Assembly: GCA_028717385.1 (NCBI GenBank)
Contig: JAQUNW010000012.1
Location: forward strand, 1 to 32,061
Reading direction: 5' to 3'
Source: Dehalococcoidales bacterium
GTDB lineage: Bacteria > Chloroflexota > Dehalococcoidia > Dehalococcoidales > CSSed11-197
DNA length: 32,061 nucleotides
Under the pieces are notes generated by a model. The model saw nothing but the letters and a program-made list of their open reading frames with translations, did not search any database and was not told the origin of the DNA. The stretch's first letter is position 1. Each line of letters starts with the position of its first letter. Below are positions 1-6,133 of the stretch, in pieces. A program made the translations under genes and the position numbers.

Positions 1-59
1 GGTGTACCTTTGGGCATCTTGATGTGACGCCCTTTCGCTACTCCGCTAATAATCCTCAT
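1..59 (-). CDS. rsmD: RsmD-like 16S rRNA (guanine-N2)-methyltransferase, N-terminal fragment
   Basis: The first 59 bases read on the minus strand give ATG (57-59) followed by residues MRIISGVAKGRHIKMPKGT, after which the window ends. This matches the usual start of RsmD, the SAM-dependent enzyme that methylates G966 of 16S rRNA; family members begin close to MRVIAGEAKGRRLKxPKG. Only about 19 residues are visible, so catalytic motifs cannot be checked. No Shine-Dalgarno sequence precedes the ATG. Instead a perfect TATAAT lies 7 nt upstream, which suggests a leaderless transcript. Identification rests on this short but characteristic N-terminus. Confidence 0.72.
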   Translation of the reverse strand, partial: MRIISGVAKGRHIKMPKGT

Positions 60-66
60 GGTTGTA

Positions 67-72
67 ATTATA
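67..72 (-). promoter_or_regulatory. Probable -10 element of rsmD (leaderless)
   Basis: On the minus strand a consensus TATAAT ends 7 nt before the ATG of rsmD. That places the predicted transcription start at or next to the start codon. No clear -35 hexamer is visible at 16-18 nt upstream. Confidence 0.4.
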
Positions 73-162
73 AAGGATTGGAGTCGCCAGCTAAAATCAC
101 TACCTGTAATTGTTGCATCAAACCTGTTGACCTGCCGCTTTACCGTATGCTAGATTAAGGTT

Positions 163-191
163 TGTACATATTATGTATATTACTATGTACA
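163..191. repeat. Inverted repeat TGTACATA / TATGTACA with nested palindrome
   Basis: TGTACATA at 163-170 is repeated in inverted form as TATGTACA at 184-191, and the half-sites start exactly 21 bp apart. Within it, TACATA (165-170) and TATGTA (172-177) form a second perfect palindrome around one central T. A T5 run follows at 192-196. It could be an operator for a dimeric repressor or an AT-rich terminator hairpin. The two-turn spacing of the half-sites favours an operator, but no regulator is known here. Confidence 0.5.
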
Positions 192-754
192 TTTTTGGGT
201 GGAGTTAGTGCTACAAGCAATATTATCAAATCGGGCAAGAAATTCTTTCCTGCCACTACTTGATAAAGCGGCGCTAGCAGCAGAAGTTATACGTTTACCC
301 ATTATAGGCAGCTAGTTACAGCGATTACTGAAGATAAAGGCCATTCCAGAACGAAAGCCGATCTCCACCTGGGTGCAAATTGCCAGCTTTCTGAGGATAT
401 TGCAAGTACTATCCAGCACAAGGAGGAAAACCAGCTAGCTCCACTTTACCAAGTTCGCTGCAACCACAAACATTCTATTTGCAGAAAAAGCTCGTGAGAA
501 CCTGATTAAAATACTTGTTATTTAACAGGTAATGGTCAAACACACAACCACACAACTCACTTTTGTAATAATTATTATATGGATGGCACGATCAGAGTAG
601 AAGTGAATGTTGACAACCAAAACCTCATAGCCAAAATATCCTATAATTTATTCAAAAACATAGGGCTCTTATTCGGTAAAGGAATAACCTGATTACAAAA
701 CTCAGATAAATCCGGATTTATAATTACAGTTACAGATAAACAGCCAACCTTATG

Positions 755-786
755 TTTCAAAGGTATCAAAATAAAAAAGGTATAAT
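755..786 (+). promoter_or_regulatory. Candidate promoter of the yqeB operon
   Basis: A perfect TATAAT at 781-786 lies 53 nt upstream of the chosen yqeB start. The nearest -35-like hexamer, TTTCAA at 755-760, is 20 nt away and therefore poorly spaced, so support comes mainly from the -10 element. Confidence 0.38.
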
Positions 787-839
787 ACAGGAAACATCCT
801 TTAAAGAGAAATATTATATGTTTGAAAGGTGGAGACAAC

Positions 840-1640
840 ATGTCATTAAGCAGTCTTAAGGTATTAGTAAGAGGCGGGGGAGAGCAGGCTACTGCAGTAG
901 CGCATCGCCTGCATCAAGGTCACTTCAGGGTTGTCATTGTGGAAGCCCCTCACCCGGAAGCAGTGAGAAGAGAAGTTGCTTTTTGTGAAGCAATTTACGA
1001 CAAGGAAAAAACCGTGGAGGGGGTTACTGCCCGTTTTATCGGTTCTGCCGATGATATCTTTGGAATGTGGGAGAAAGACATTATACCACTGATGGCTGAT
1101 CCTGAAGCAAAAGTAAAAACGGTTTTAAAGCCGGATGTGATTATTGATGCCACTATCGCAAAAAGAAATCTGGGCAATAAGATGAGTGATGCTCGCCTGG
1201 TTATCGGCTTGGGTGTAGGTTTCACCGCTGGCCGAGATGTACACGTCGTAATTGAAACCAAGAGGGGGCATAATCTTGGCCGTGTTATCCGATTGGGTGA
1301 AGCTGCTCCCGATACAGGTATTCCTGGGGAAATCATGGGCTATAGCGCCGAGCGTGTTCTGCGCGCTCCCCAAGCCGGAATCTTTACTACAAGCCATTCT
1401 ATTGGTGATATTGTCAAAGCCGGCGACATAATTGCAGAGGTTGACGGCATGCCAATTAATGCAGTTATTGGTGGTGTTATTCGTGGTTTGTTACGCAACG
1501 GTACTACTGTGCCGAAAGGGATGAAGTCTGGTGATATCGATCCCCGGGGCGTAAAAGAATACTGTACTACCATTTCGGAAAAAGGGAGAGCTATCGCCGG
1601 AGGTGTGCTGGAAGCGATTCTAGCTGAATTCAATGTTTAG
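840..1640 (+). CDS. yqeB: YqeB-type selenium-dependent molybdenum hydroxylase accessory protein (EF2563 family)
   Basis: 266-residue cytoplasmic protein. It opens with VLVRGGGEQATAVAHRL, a glycine-rich Rossmann-like start, and carries the family motifs DVIIDATIAKRN, GLGVGFTAGRDVHVVIET and GEIMGYSAERVLRAPQAG. The C-terminal part resembles a biotinyl-like fold (VKAGDIIAEVDG, IGGVIRGLLRNG). In other bacteria yqeB travels with yqeC, xdhC, selD and selenium-dependent xanthine or purine hydroxylases; a role in loading labile selenium onto the molybdenum cofactor is proposed, not proven. The ATG at 840 is preferred because AAAGGTGGAG lies at 825-834; an in-frame TTG at 822 would put that site inside the gene. 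It is first in a tight operon with the next three genes. Confidence 0.85.
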   Translation: MSLSSLKVLVRGGGEQATAVAHRLHQGHFRVVIVEAPHPEAVRREVAFCEAIYDKEKTVEGVTARFIGSADDIFGMWEKDIIPLMADPEAKVKTVLKPDVIIDATIAKRNLGNKMSDARLVIGLGVGFTAGRDVHVVIETKRGHNLGRVIRLGEAAPDTGIPGEIMGYSAERVLRAPQAGIFTTSHSIGDIVKAGDIIAEVDGMPINAVIGGVIRGLLRNGTTVPKGMKSGDIDPRGVKEYCTTISEKGRAIAGGVLEAILAEFNV

Positions 1641-1650
1641 GCAGGCTTAA

Positions 1651-2250
1651 ATGGAAATACAAGATTTAATCAGTGTAAACAATTTATGGAAAAATATTTA
1701 CCCCTATCTGGTCGGGCAAATAATGGAAATATACCCTCACCAGGAAGGAAAAGCCCTCGAGTTGGGCCCTTTTGCCGGAGGTATATCGCAGAACCTGGCA
1801 AAACAGTACCCTTCTCTGGATATCACCATAGCAGATGAACGAGACGAAATGCTGGCATGGTTTAAACAAGAGCTGGCAACCGAAGTAAAGGCGGGCAATA
1901 TAAAGATAGCCTCCTCCAAACTTGATAAACTGGATTTTGCATCTGAAACCTACGACCTTGTCGTCATACGCGGTGCTTTTTTCTTCCTGACTGATAATCC
2001 CCACTTGCTCGGAGAAATATTCCGTGTGTTAAAACCCGGGGGGATAGCACTGGTTGGAGGCGGTTATGGTAAAGATACACCGCAGGAATTAATAAATGAA
2101 ATTGCGGATGAGTCCAGAGTGCTTAACGACCGATTGGGAAGAAAGTGGCTGAGCATCGAAACTCTGACAAAGTTGATAAAAAAAGCAGGTCTTGAGGATA
2201 AAACCAGAATTTGGGAGGAGGGTGGCGTTTGGCTGGTAATTACCCGATAA
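1651..2250 (+). CDS. Class I SAM-dependent methyltransferase
   Basis: 199-residue soluble protein with the class I methyltransferase layout. Motif I is ALELGPFAGG (about residues 35-44), followed by an acidic end of beta 2 (ITIADERDEML), then YDLVVIRGAFFFL and the post-motif III stretch EIFRVLKPGGIALVGGGYG, typical of Methyltransf_11 enzymes. The substrate is unknown. The gene starts 10 nt after yqeB and its 3' end overlaps yqeC, so it is almost certainly co-transcribed with, and perhaps translationally coupled to, the selenium-hydroxylase maturation genes. A methyltransferase is not a standard member of this operon. Confidence is high for the fold and low for the role. Confidence 0.85.
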   Translation: MEIQDLISVNNLWKNIYPYLVGQIMEIYPHQEGKALELGPFAGGISQNLAKQYPSLDITIADERDEMLAWFKQELATEVKAGNIKIASSKLDKLDFASETYDLVVIRGAFFFLTDNPHLLGEIFRVLKPGGIALVGGGYGKDTPQELINEIADESRVLNDRLGRKWLSIETLTKLIKKAGLEDKTRIWEEGGVWLVITR

Positions 2251-3017
2251 AACCGGGTGAAAATATTTCCCTGTCGCGAGCACTTGGTCTTTCTCGCGGT
2301 GAAATCATTAGTCTGGTGGGTGGCGGCGGAAAAAGCACCCTGATGAGGCTGCTGGCACTAGAGCTTGCCAATGCAGGGCATAAAGTAATTGCTACCACAA
2401 CTACACATATTCTCCCCGACCAGGCAATCGGCTACTTCATTTTGGAAGAGAATAAAAAGCTGCTGCTTGATAATATACAAAAGGCTATCATCTCCAATCC
2501 GATACTAACTGTTACCTGTGGTCAGGAACCGAATGGCAAGCTTAAAGGGCCTGATCCTGGTGTGATACCTGAATTGCTGAGATTTACGGATTTTGTAATT
2601 GTGGAGGCTGATGGAGCCCAGCGTAAACCCCTCAAGGCTCCCAATAATACAGAACCAGTTATAGTACCGGAAACCAATGTCGTTATAGCTATTGCTGGAA
2701 TTGATGGAATCGGGAAAAAATTCCGGGATATAGTTTTCAGGTATGAAATCGCCAGCAGGCTAACCGGGCTCGCACCGGAAGATATAGTTACTACACAGGC
2801 AGTTGCTACACTCCTTGCGCACCCCGAGGGCATCACGCGGACAAGCCCCCCACAATCACGCAAGATCGCATTTATCAATAAGGTCGAAGACGAAAAAGAA
2901 ATGGCATTTGCACTAGAAATCGCAAATTCTCTAAAAAAGCATGCATTATTTAACCATGTTATAATAGGTTGCTTAGAGGGAAACCGCCCTTCAATCCGGC
3001 TTATACAAATAAATTAA
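2229..3017 (+). CDS. yqeC: YqeC selenium cofactor biosynthesis protein (P-loop NTPase)
   Basis: 262-residue protein with an N-terminal P-loop LVGGGGKSTLMRLLALELA and the stretches HKVIATTTTHI, DFVIVEADGAQRKPLKAPN and VVIAIAGIDGIGKKF, all characteristic of the YqeC family. YqeC is a putative selenium-dependent hydroxylase accessory protein, usually beside yqeB and xdhC. I chose TTG 2229 because GGGAGGAGGG (2213-2222) sits 6 nt upstream. The upstream TTG at 2211 would overlap the site and add only six residues. The start lies inside the preceding methyltransferase gene (22-nt overlap). XdhC follows after 13 nt. Confidence 0.85.
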   Translation: MAGNYPIKPGENISLSRALGLSRGEIISLVGGGGKSTLMRLLALELANAGHKVIATTTTHILPDQAIGYFILEENKKLLLDNIQKAIISNPILTVTCGQEPNGKLKGPDPGVIPELLRFTDFVIVEADGAQRKPLKAPNNTEPVIVPETNVVIAIAGIDGIGKKFRDIVFRYEIASRLTGLAPEDIVTTQAVATLLAHPEGITRTSPPQSRKIAFINKVEDEKEMAFALEIANSLKKHALFNHVIIGCLEGNRPSIRLIQIN

Positions 3018-3030
3018 ACAGGACAGAAGC

Positions 3031-3804
3031 ATGGAAGTCGATATTTACGAAGAAGTAGCTAAACTCAAAGCTCAAGGCAAGGAAGCTGCCATGGTAACCC
3101 TGATTGGTGCCAGCGGCTCTACACCTCGTGGGGAAGGCGCCAAAATGATGGTGATGGAAGATGGCTCCATCAAGGGAACCATTGGTGGAGGTAGCGTAGA
3201 AAGAGAAGTCATACAGGCCGCCATTGAAGTTATTCACAAAGGAAAGCCGCAACGCTACAAGTATGAACTTAAAAAAGCTGATGAAGGAGTAGGGATGATT
3301 TGCGGAGGGGACGTCGAAGTGTTTATCGAACCCGTACTGCAATCCCCTTCCCTGTTTATTTTTGGGGCGGGTCATATTGCTCACGCTCTCTCCCAGATGG
3401 CCTCCATCACCGGTTACAAGATTACCGTAATCGATGATCGACCAGGTTTCGCTACCCCGGAGCGTTTCCCTGAGGCCGAAAAAACTATTACCGCTGAATT
3501 CAGAACAGCATTTAATGAACTTAATATTAACAAATGGAGTTTTGTTGTAATTGTCACCTACGGTCATCAAGCAGATGAAGCTGTACTAGAGGAAGTACTT
3601 AAAACGCCGGCTCGTTACATTGGGATGATTGGCTCCAAGAGTAAAAACCAGGCAGTATACGCCAACCTGAGGTCCAGAGGCGTTACCGATGACCAACTCT
3701 CCAGGGTTTATGCTCCCATCGGCACTCGTATCAATGCCCATACCCCTGAGGAAATAGCAGTAAGTATACTCGGACAAATTATTCAGGTAAGGCGTTCTTC
3801 CTGA
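3031..3804 (+). CDS. xdhC: XdhC/CoxI family molybdenum hydroxylase maturation protein
   Basis: 257-residue protein with both XdhC modules. The N-terminal XdhC_CoxI domain shows VTLIGASGSTPRGEGAKMMV and IKGTIGGGSVEREV, then MICGGDVEVFIEP. The C-terminal Rossmann domain starts at SLFIFGAGHIAHALSQMA with VIDDRPGFATPERFP and ends with YIGMIGSKSK, APIGTRINAHTPEEIAVSILG. XdhC proteins bind molybdenum cofactor, promote its sulfuration and deliver it to xanthine dehydrogenase-type enzymes. As last gene of the yqeB-methyltransferase-yqeC-xdhC cluster it supports a molybdenum hydroxylase encoded outside this window, since no structural subunits are present here. Confidence 0.88.
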   Translation: MEVDIYEEVAKLKAQGKEAAMVTLIGASGSTPRGEGAKMMVMEDGSIKGTIGGGSVEREVIQAAIEVIHKGKPQRYKYELKKADEGVGMICGGDVEVFIEPVLQSPSLFIFGAGHIAHALSQMASITGYKITVIDDRPGFATPERFPEAEKTITAEFRTAFNELNINKWSFVVIVTYGHQADEAVLEEVLKTPARYIGMIGSKSKNQAVYANLRSRGVTDDQLSRVYAPIGTRINAHTPEEIAVSILGQIIQVRRSS

Positions 3805-3890
3805 TATAATATCTGGTAGGATAATCCTATCACCGGGCTTAGCAAAATCGAAACGAATTTGCCGGCTGGTAAACATTCCGAATATATAAT
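3805..3890 (+). promoter_or_regulatory. Candidate promoter region with 13-bp palindrome upstream of the 415-residue gene
   Basis: Two TATAAT hexamers (3805-3810 and 3885-3890) flank a perfect palindrome TAGGAT-A-ATCCTA at 3817-3829, placed just downstream of the first -10. Neither -10 has a convincing -35 at 17 nt; TTGCCG at 3859-3864 is 20 nt from the second. The palindrome could be an operator or a short hairpin. Confidence 0.38.
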
Positions 3891-3932
3891 ATACGACAGA
3901 ATTATTTATCTATTAACAATCAGGAGGTTGCT

Positions 3933-5180
3933 ATGGTTTCAAACTGGCAAAACAGCTACCATAAACTCGAGGAATATCTTACAAACACCCCTGCAATCAA
4001 AATCGAACCACAATCTGTGTTTATCCCCCAAGATACAAAGGATGCGTTTTACTTGCATTTTGATGATGTCCGTGAAAAATTTCTGCAAGAGCACTTTTCT
4101 GCGGAAATCTCTCTCGGAAGAGAAATAAGCACCCAGTTCAAAGAGATTGAAGCCGAAGTTACCGGGATGCTTAATATTAAAAGGGAAATCAGGATAGCCC
4201 CGCCTCTGCGATGGTTTATAAATGATCCGGTTAATGGTATGACTCGACCACTCTTGAACCTGCTCTTTGACCTCCTTAAAGGCAAGATAGATAATGAAGC
4301 CTTTGAAGAATTAGCAAAAACTGAAATTACGGAATTATTTAAAAAACAATTCTCAGCCACATATGAAAGACTGGTGGTTCTAGCCTTGGTCAAATGGCTC
4401 CAGCCAACCCGGGCATTTGCTATGCCCCTGGATGACATGAATCTCTATTCTTCCTCCCAGGAAGGTGATTCGCAATATGAGAGAATCAATATGCCGCCAG
4501 ATTATTCTGATCTTGAAGAGATGGTATTTGACTATGCCAGCCGGGTTACCTACCTGGCTCCGGAAGTGATTGTTTATTCTCCGGTGGTAAAAAAGTATGT
4601 GGGCATCAAAACTGGATTCGTTGGAGTAGCCTGGCATGCAAGACTGGTTAGCGAACAAAGGGACTGGCTCGATCAAACTCCCTTCCATCAAATTTTCAGC
4701 CATCTCAATCCCTGGCCAAACATTCTGATTTATCTTGACGACGAAGCAGATAACATTAAAATGGTTGCCGATAAAACTCGAGTCTGCAGACCAGACTATA
4801 TTATCGATACTATAGCAACAGACAAGTTCTTTGATTCAAAAACTATCCAGAGAATCAAAGCTCATAATGAAATGCTTAAGCCTTTCCTGGGAACGGCTGT
4901 AGTCTGTCAGGGTGAGGCTCCAGATGAAGCATTTGAAATCTTGATGCCGCAGCCGGCAGAAGCTCTTGTCAACCCGGAAGAAGAACCCTTGCAAGGTGAA
5001 AACCAAGATCAATCTTCCAATCAGGCCATTTCTATTGCAGATACAGCAATTGAAGACGCCGTGGCAGAAGAAACTCCCCATGCACCACCAATTACAATAG
5101 TAAACGCAGGCTATGATTACACACTAATGGCAAATGTATTTTCCACAATGTTGGATGAGGATACCTCTCCGGAAGAATAA
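3933..5180 (+). CDS. Conserved-looking protein of unknown function with acidic C-terminal tail
   Basis: 415 residues, ATG with an excellent AGGAGG (3922-3927) 5 nt upstream. I do not recognise a family. No signal peptide or membrane segment is visible. Residues 1-160 are mainly helical, with charged segments and LLNLLFDLLKGK. Residues about 195-310 look like a mixed alpha/beta domain (APEVIVYSPVVKKYVGIKTG, NILIYLDDEADNIKMV). From about residue 330 the chain becomes low-complexity, acidic and proline/glutamine-rich, ending NVFSTMLDEDTSPEE. The gene has its own upstream promoter-like elements, is separated from the xdhC operon by 128 nt, and is followed by a strong hairpin. Codon usage looks like that of its neighbours. 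Confidence 0.8.
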   Translation: MVSNWQNSYHKLEEYLTNTPAIKIEPQSVFIPQDTKDAFYLHFDDVREKFLQEHFSAEISLGREISTQFKEIEAEVTGMLNIKREIRIAPPLRWFINDPVNGMTRPLLNLLFDLLKGKIDNEAFEELAKTEITELFKKQFSATYERLVVLALVKWLQPTRAFAMPLDDMNLYSSSQEGDSQYERINMPPDYSDLEEMVFDYASRVTYLAPEVIVYSPVVKKYVGIKTGFVGVAWHARLVSEQRDWLDQTPFHQIFSHLNPWPNILIYLDDEADNIKMVADKTRVCRPDYIIDTIATDKFFDSKTIQRIKAHNEMLKPFLGTAVVCQGEAPDEAFEILMPQPAEALVNPEEEPLQGENQDQSSNQAISIADTAIEDAVAEETPHAPPITIVNAGYDYTLMANVFSTMLDEDTSPEE

Positions 5181-5198
5181 GCATACAAAGCAAAATGG

Positions 5199-5230
5199 TC
5201 AGCCCGGCTTAATAACCAAGGCCGGGCTGA
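5199..5230. terminator. Intergenic hairpin between the 415-residue gene and cobJ
   Basis: TCAGCCCGGC (5199-5208) pairs perfectly with GCCGGGCTGA (5221-5230), and two more pairs (one G-U) tighten the loop to 8 nt. On the minus strand the stem is followed by CCATTTTGCTTTGT, a moderate U-rich tail, so it probably terminates cobJ. It may also end the plus-strand gene, where the tail is not U-rich. It covers the cobJ stop codon. Confidence 0.7.
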
Positions 5231-5952
5231 TATGCCCTTGGGGTAATCATCCAGGTATCATAAACAAAAGTAGCGCTGTTTCCAATAATAATCAATGAAT
5301 CTATAGATAACTTAGTCAGAGGAAGCATTTTTAAACTGATAATTTGAACCGATTCGTCGTCCCCACCGGCACTGCTCACTATTCCCACGGGAGTCTGGGG
5401 ATCTTTTAAAGGTTCCAGGGCTTTGCAAGCTTCCAGTATTCGTTCATTACCCAACTTTCCCACAGGATTATACAGAACCAATACAAAATCGAGGGCAGCG
5501 GCTTGAACAATCCGCTTTATAGACGCTGGCCAGTGGCCAGCCTGATCAGAGAGGCTCATTACAGCAAAATCGTTCCCAATTGGAGCGCCAAGACTTGCGG
5601 CAGCATTGCTGGAAGTGGTTACTCCGGGAATTATTTCCACCGGAATTAAAATCCCTCTGTCCTTAAGATAGTTTAAAAAGGTTGATGCAATAGCATAAAT
5701 ACCCGGGTCGCCAGTAGAAATGATGGCCACAGAGTACCCTTTCTGGCAGTATTCAACTGCCGCCTGAGAACGCTCCAGAGGACTCATCTTCTGGCCAAGT
5801 ACTTCTTTCCCCGGCAGCAGCCGACGGGTGTATTCCAAACCCAAGCCATTCCCGATAACAACCTTCACCGCAACAAGCGCCTTCTCTGCCCGCGGTGTCA
5901 AATCGATGGGATTGCCAGTCCCTATTCCAACCAGATATACCTTACCTGCCAT
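5209..5952 (-). CDS. cobJ: Precorrin-3B / cobalt-factor III C17-methyltransferase
   Basis: 247 residues, the full tetrapyrrole methylase length. Motifs: KVYLVGIGTGNPIDLTPRAEKAL at the N-terminus, AIISTGDPGIYAIAS (the SAM-binding GDPxxY loop), VEIIPGVTTSSNAAASLGAP, NDFAVMSLSD, FVLVLYNPVGKLGNERI and a C-terminal SLIIIGNSATF. This combination, with the DFAVMSLSD and LVLYNP stretches, is specific to CobJ/CbiH, which methylates C17 and drives ring contraction in corrin synthesis. No other cobalamin gene lies in the window. The ATG has no Shine-Dalgarno sequence, and a promoter-like pair places the transcription start about 3 nt upstream, suggesting a nearly leaderless message. It is divergent from clpC. 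Confidence 0.88.
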   Translation of the reverse strand: MAGKVYLVGIGTGNPIDLTPRAEKALVAVKVVIGNGLGLEYTRRLLPGKEVLGQKMSPLERSQAAVEYCQKGYSVAIISTGDPGIYAIASTFLNYLKDRGILIPVEIIPGVTTSSNAAASLGAPIGNDFAVMSLSDQAGHWPASIKRIVQAAALDFVLVLYNPVGKLGNERILEACKALEPLKDPQTPVGIVSSAGGDDESVQIISLKMLPLTKLSIDSLIIIGNSATFVYDTWMITPRAYQPGLGY

Positions 5953-5961
5953 ATATCAGTA

Positions 5962-5991
5962 AGCATAAACTCTTTAAAGAACTCTGGTCAA
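5962..5991 (-). promoter_or_regulatory. Candidate cobJ promoter
   Basis: Minus strand: TTGACC at 5986-5991 and TATGCT at 5962-5967, 18 nt apart. The predicted transcription start is about 3 nt before the cobJ ATG, which fits the lack of a Shine-Dalgarno sequence. Confidence 0.48.
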
Positions 5992-6060
5992 GCAACTGTG
6001 TTGATTAGACACTAGAAAGAGATAATTCGGGTTATTTAGCTTTGCAGCATTCCTTTTTCA

Positions 6061-6089
6061 TTGACCTCGATAGTTCTTTATTCTATAAT
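6061..6089 (+). promoter_or_regulatory. clpC promoter (sigma70-type)
   Basis: TTGACC (6061-6066), 17-nt spacer, consensus TATAAT (6084-6089). The predicted transcription start near 6096 lies just beyond the ATG at 6095, so that ATG cannot serve as start and the TTG at 6134 is favoured. I saw no tandem CtsR heptads or CIRCE element. Confidence 0.75.
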
Positions 6090-6133
6090 CATAAATGAAG
6101 CATTGGCATTTTAGCCGATACAGGAGAAGAAAT

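Larger units (their letters stand above)
60..839. other. Gene-poor region between rsmD and yqeB
   Basis: About 780 bases with no supportable gene. Short open frames occur on both strands (for example plus frames around 154-309 and 267-495), but none combines a start codon, a ribosome binding site and recognisable protein sequence. The stretch 500-820 is AT-rich. It contains a nested palindrome at 163-191 and a likely -10 for the yqeB operon at 781-786. It could be a decayed gene plus regulatory DNA; no remnant was identified. Confidence 0.6.

Noticed and set aside
68-118. Minus-strand ATG with MQQLQVVILAGDSN, resembling a nucleotidyltransferase start
   Set aside because: Ends after 16 residues at a stop and lacks the following SxRMG motif; probably chance.
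3-158. Plus-strand open frame at the window start (51 codons, Cys-rich)
   Set aside because: It runs antisense to the recognisable RsmD N-terminus at 1-59 and matches no family I know.
579-692. 37-residue plus-strand open frame in the AT-rich gap
   Set aside because: No ribosome binding site, no similarity; too weak to call a gene.
641-841. 66-residue minus-strand open frame
   Set aside because: AT-rich hydrophobic translation over the yqeB promoter and ribosome binding site, no start signals.
3859-4128. 89-residue plus-strand frame overlapping the start of the unknown gene
   Set aside because: Wrong frame relative to the strong AGGAGG-driven gene at 3933; a shadow.
6095-6133. Upstream ATG giving clpC 13 extra residues
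   Set aside because: It precedes the transcription start predicted from TTGACC/TATAAT, and the extra residues are absent from the usual ClpC N-terminus.
5953-6133. CtsR or CIRCE heat-shock operator before clpC
   Set aside because: Only single GGTCAA-like hexamers, part of the promoter -35 elements; no tandem heptads or long inverted repeat.
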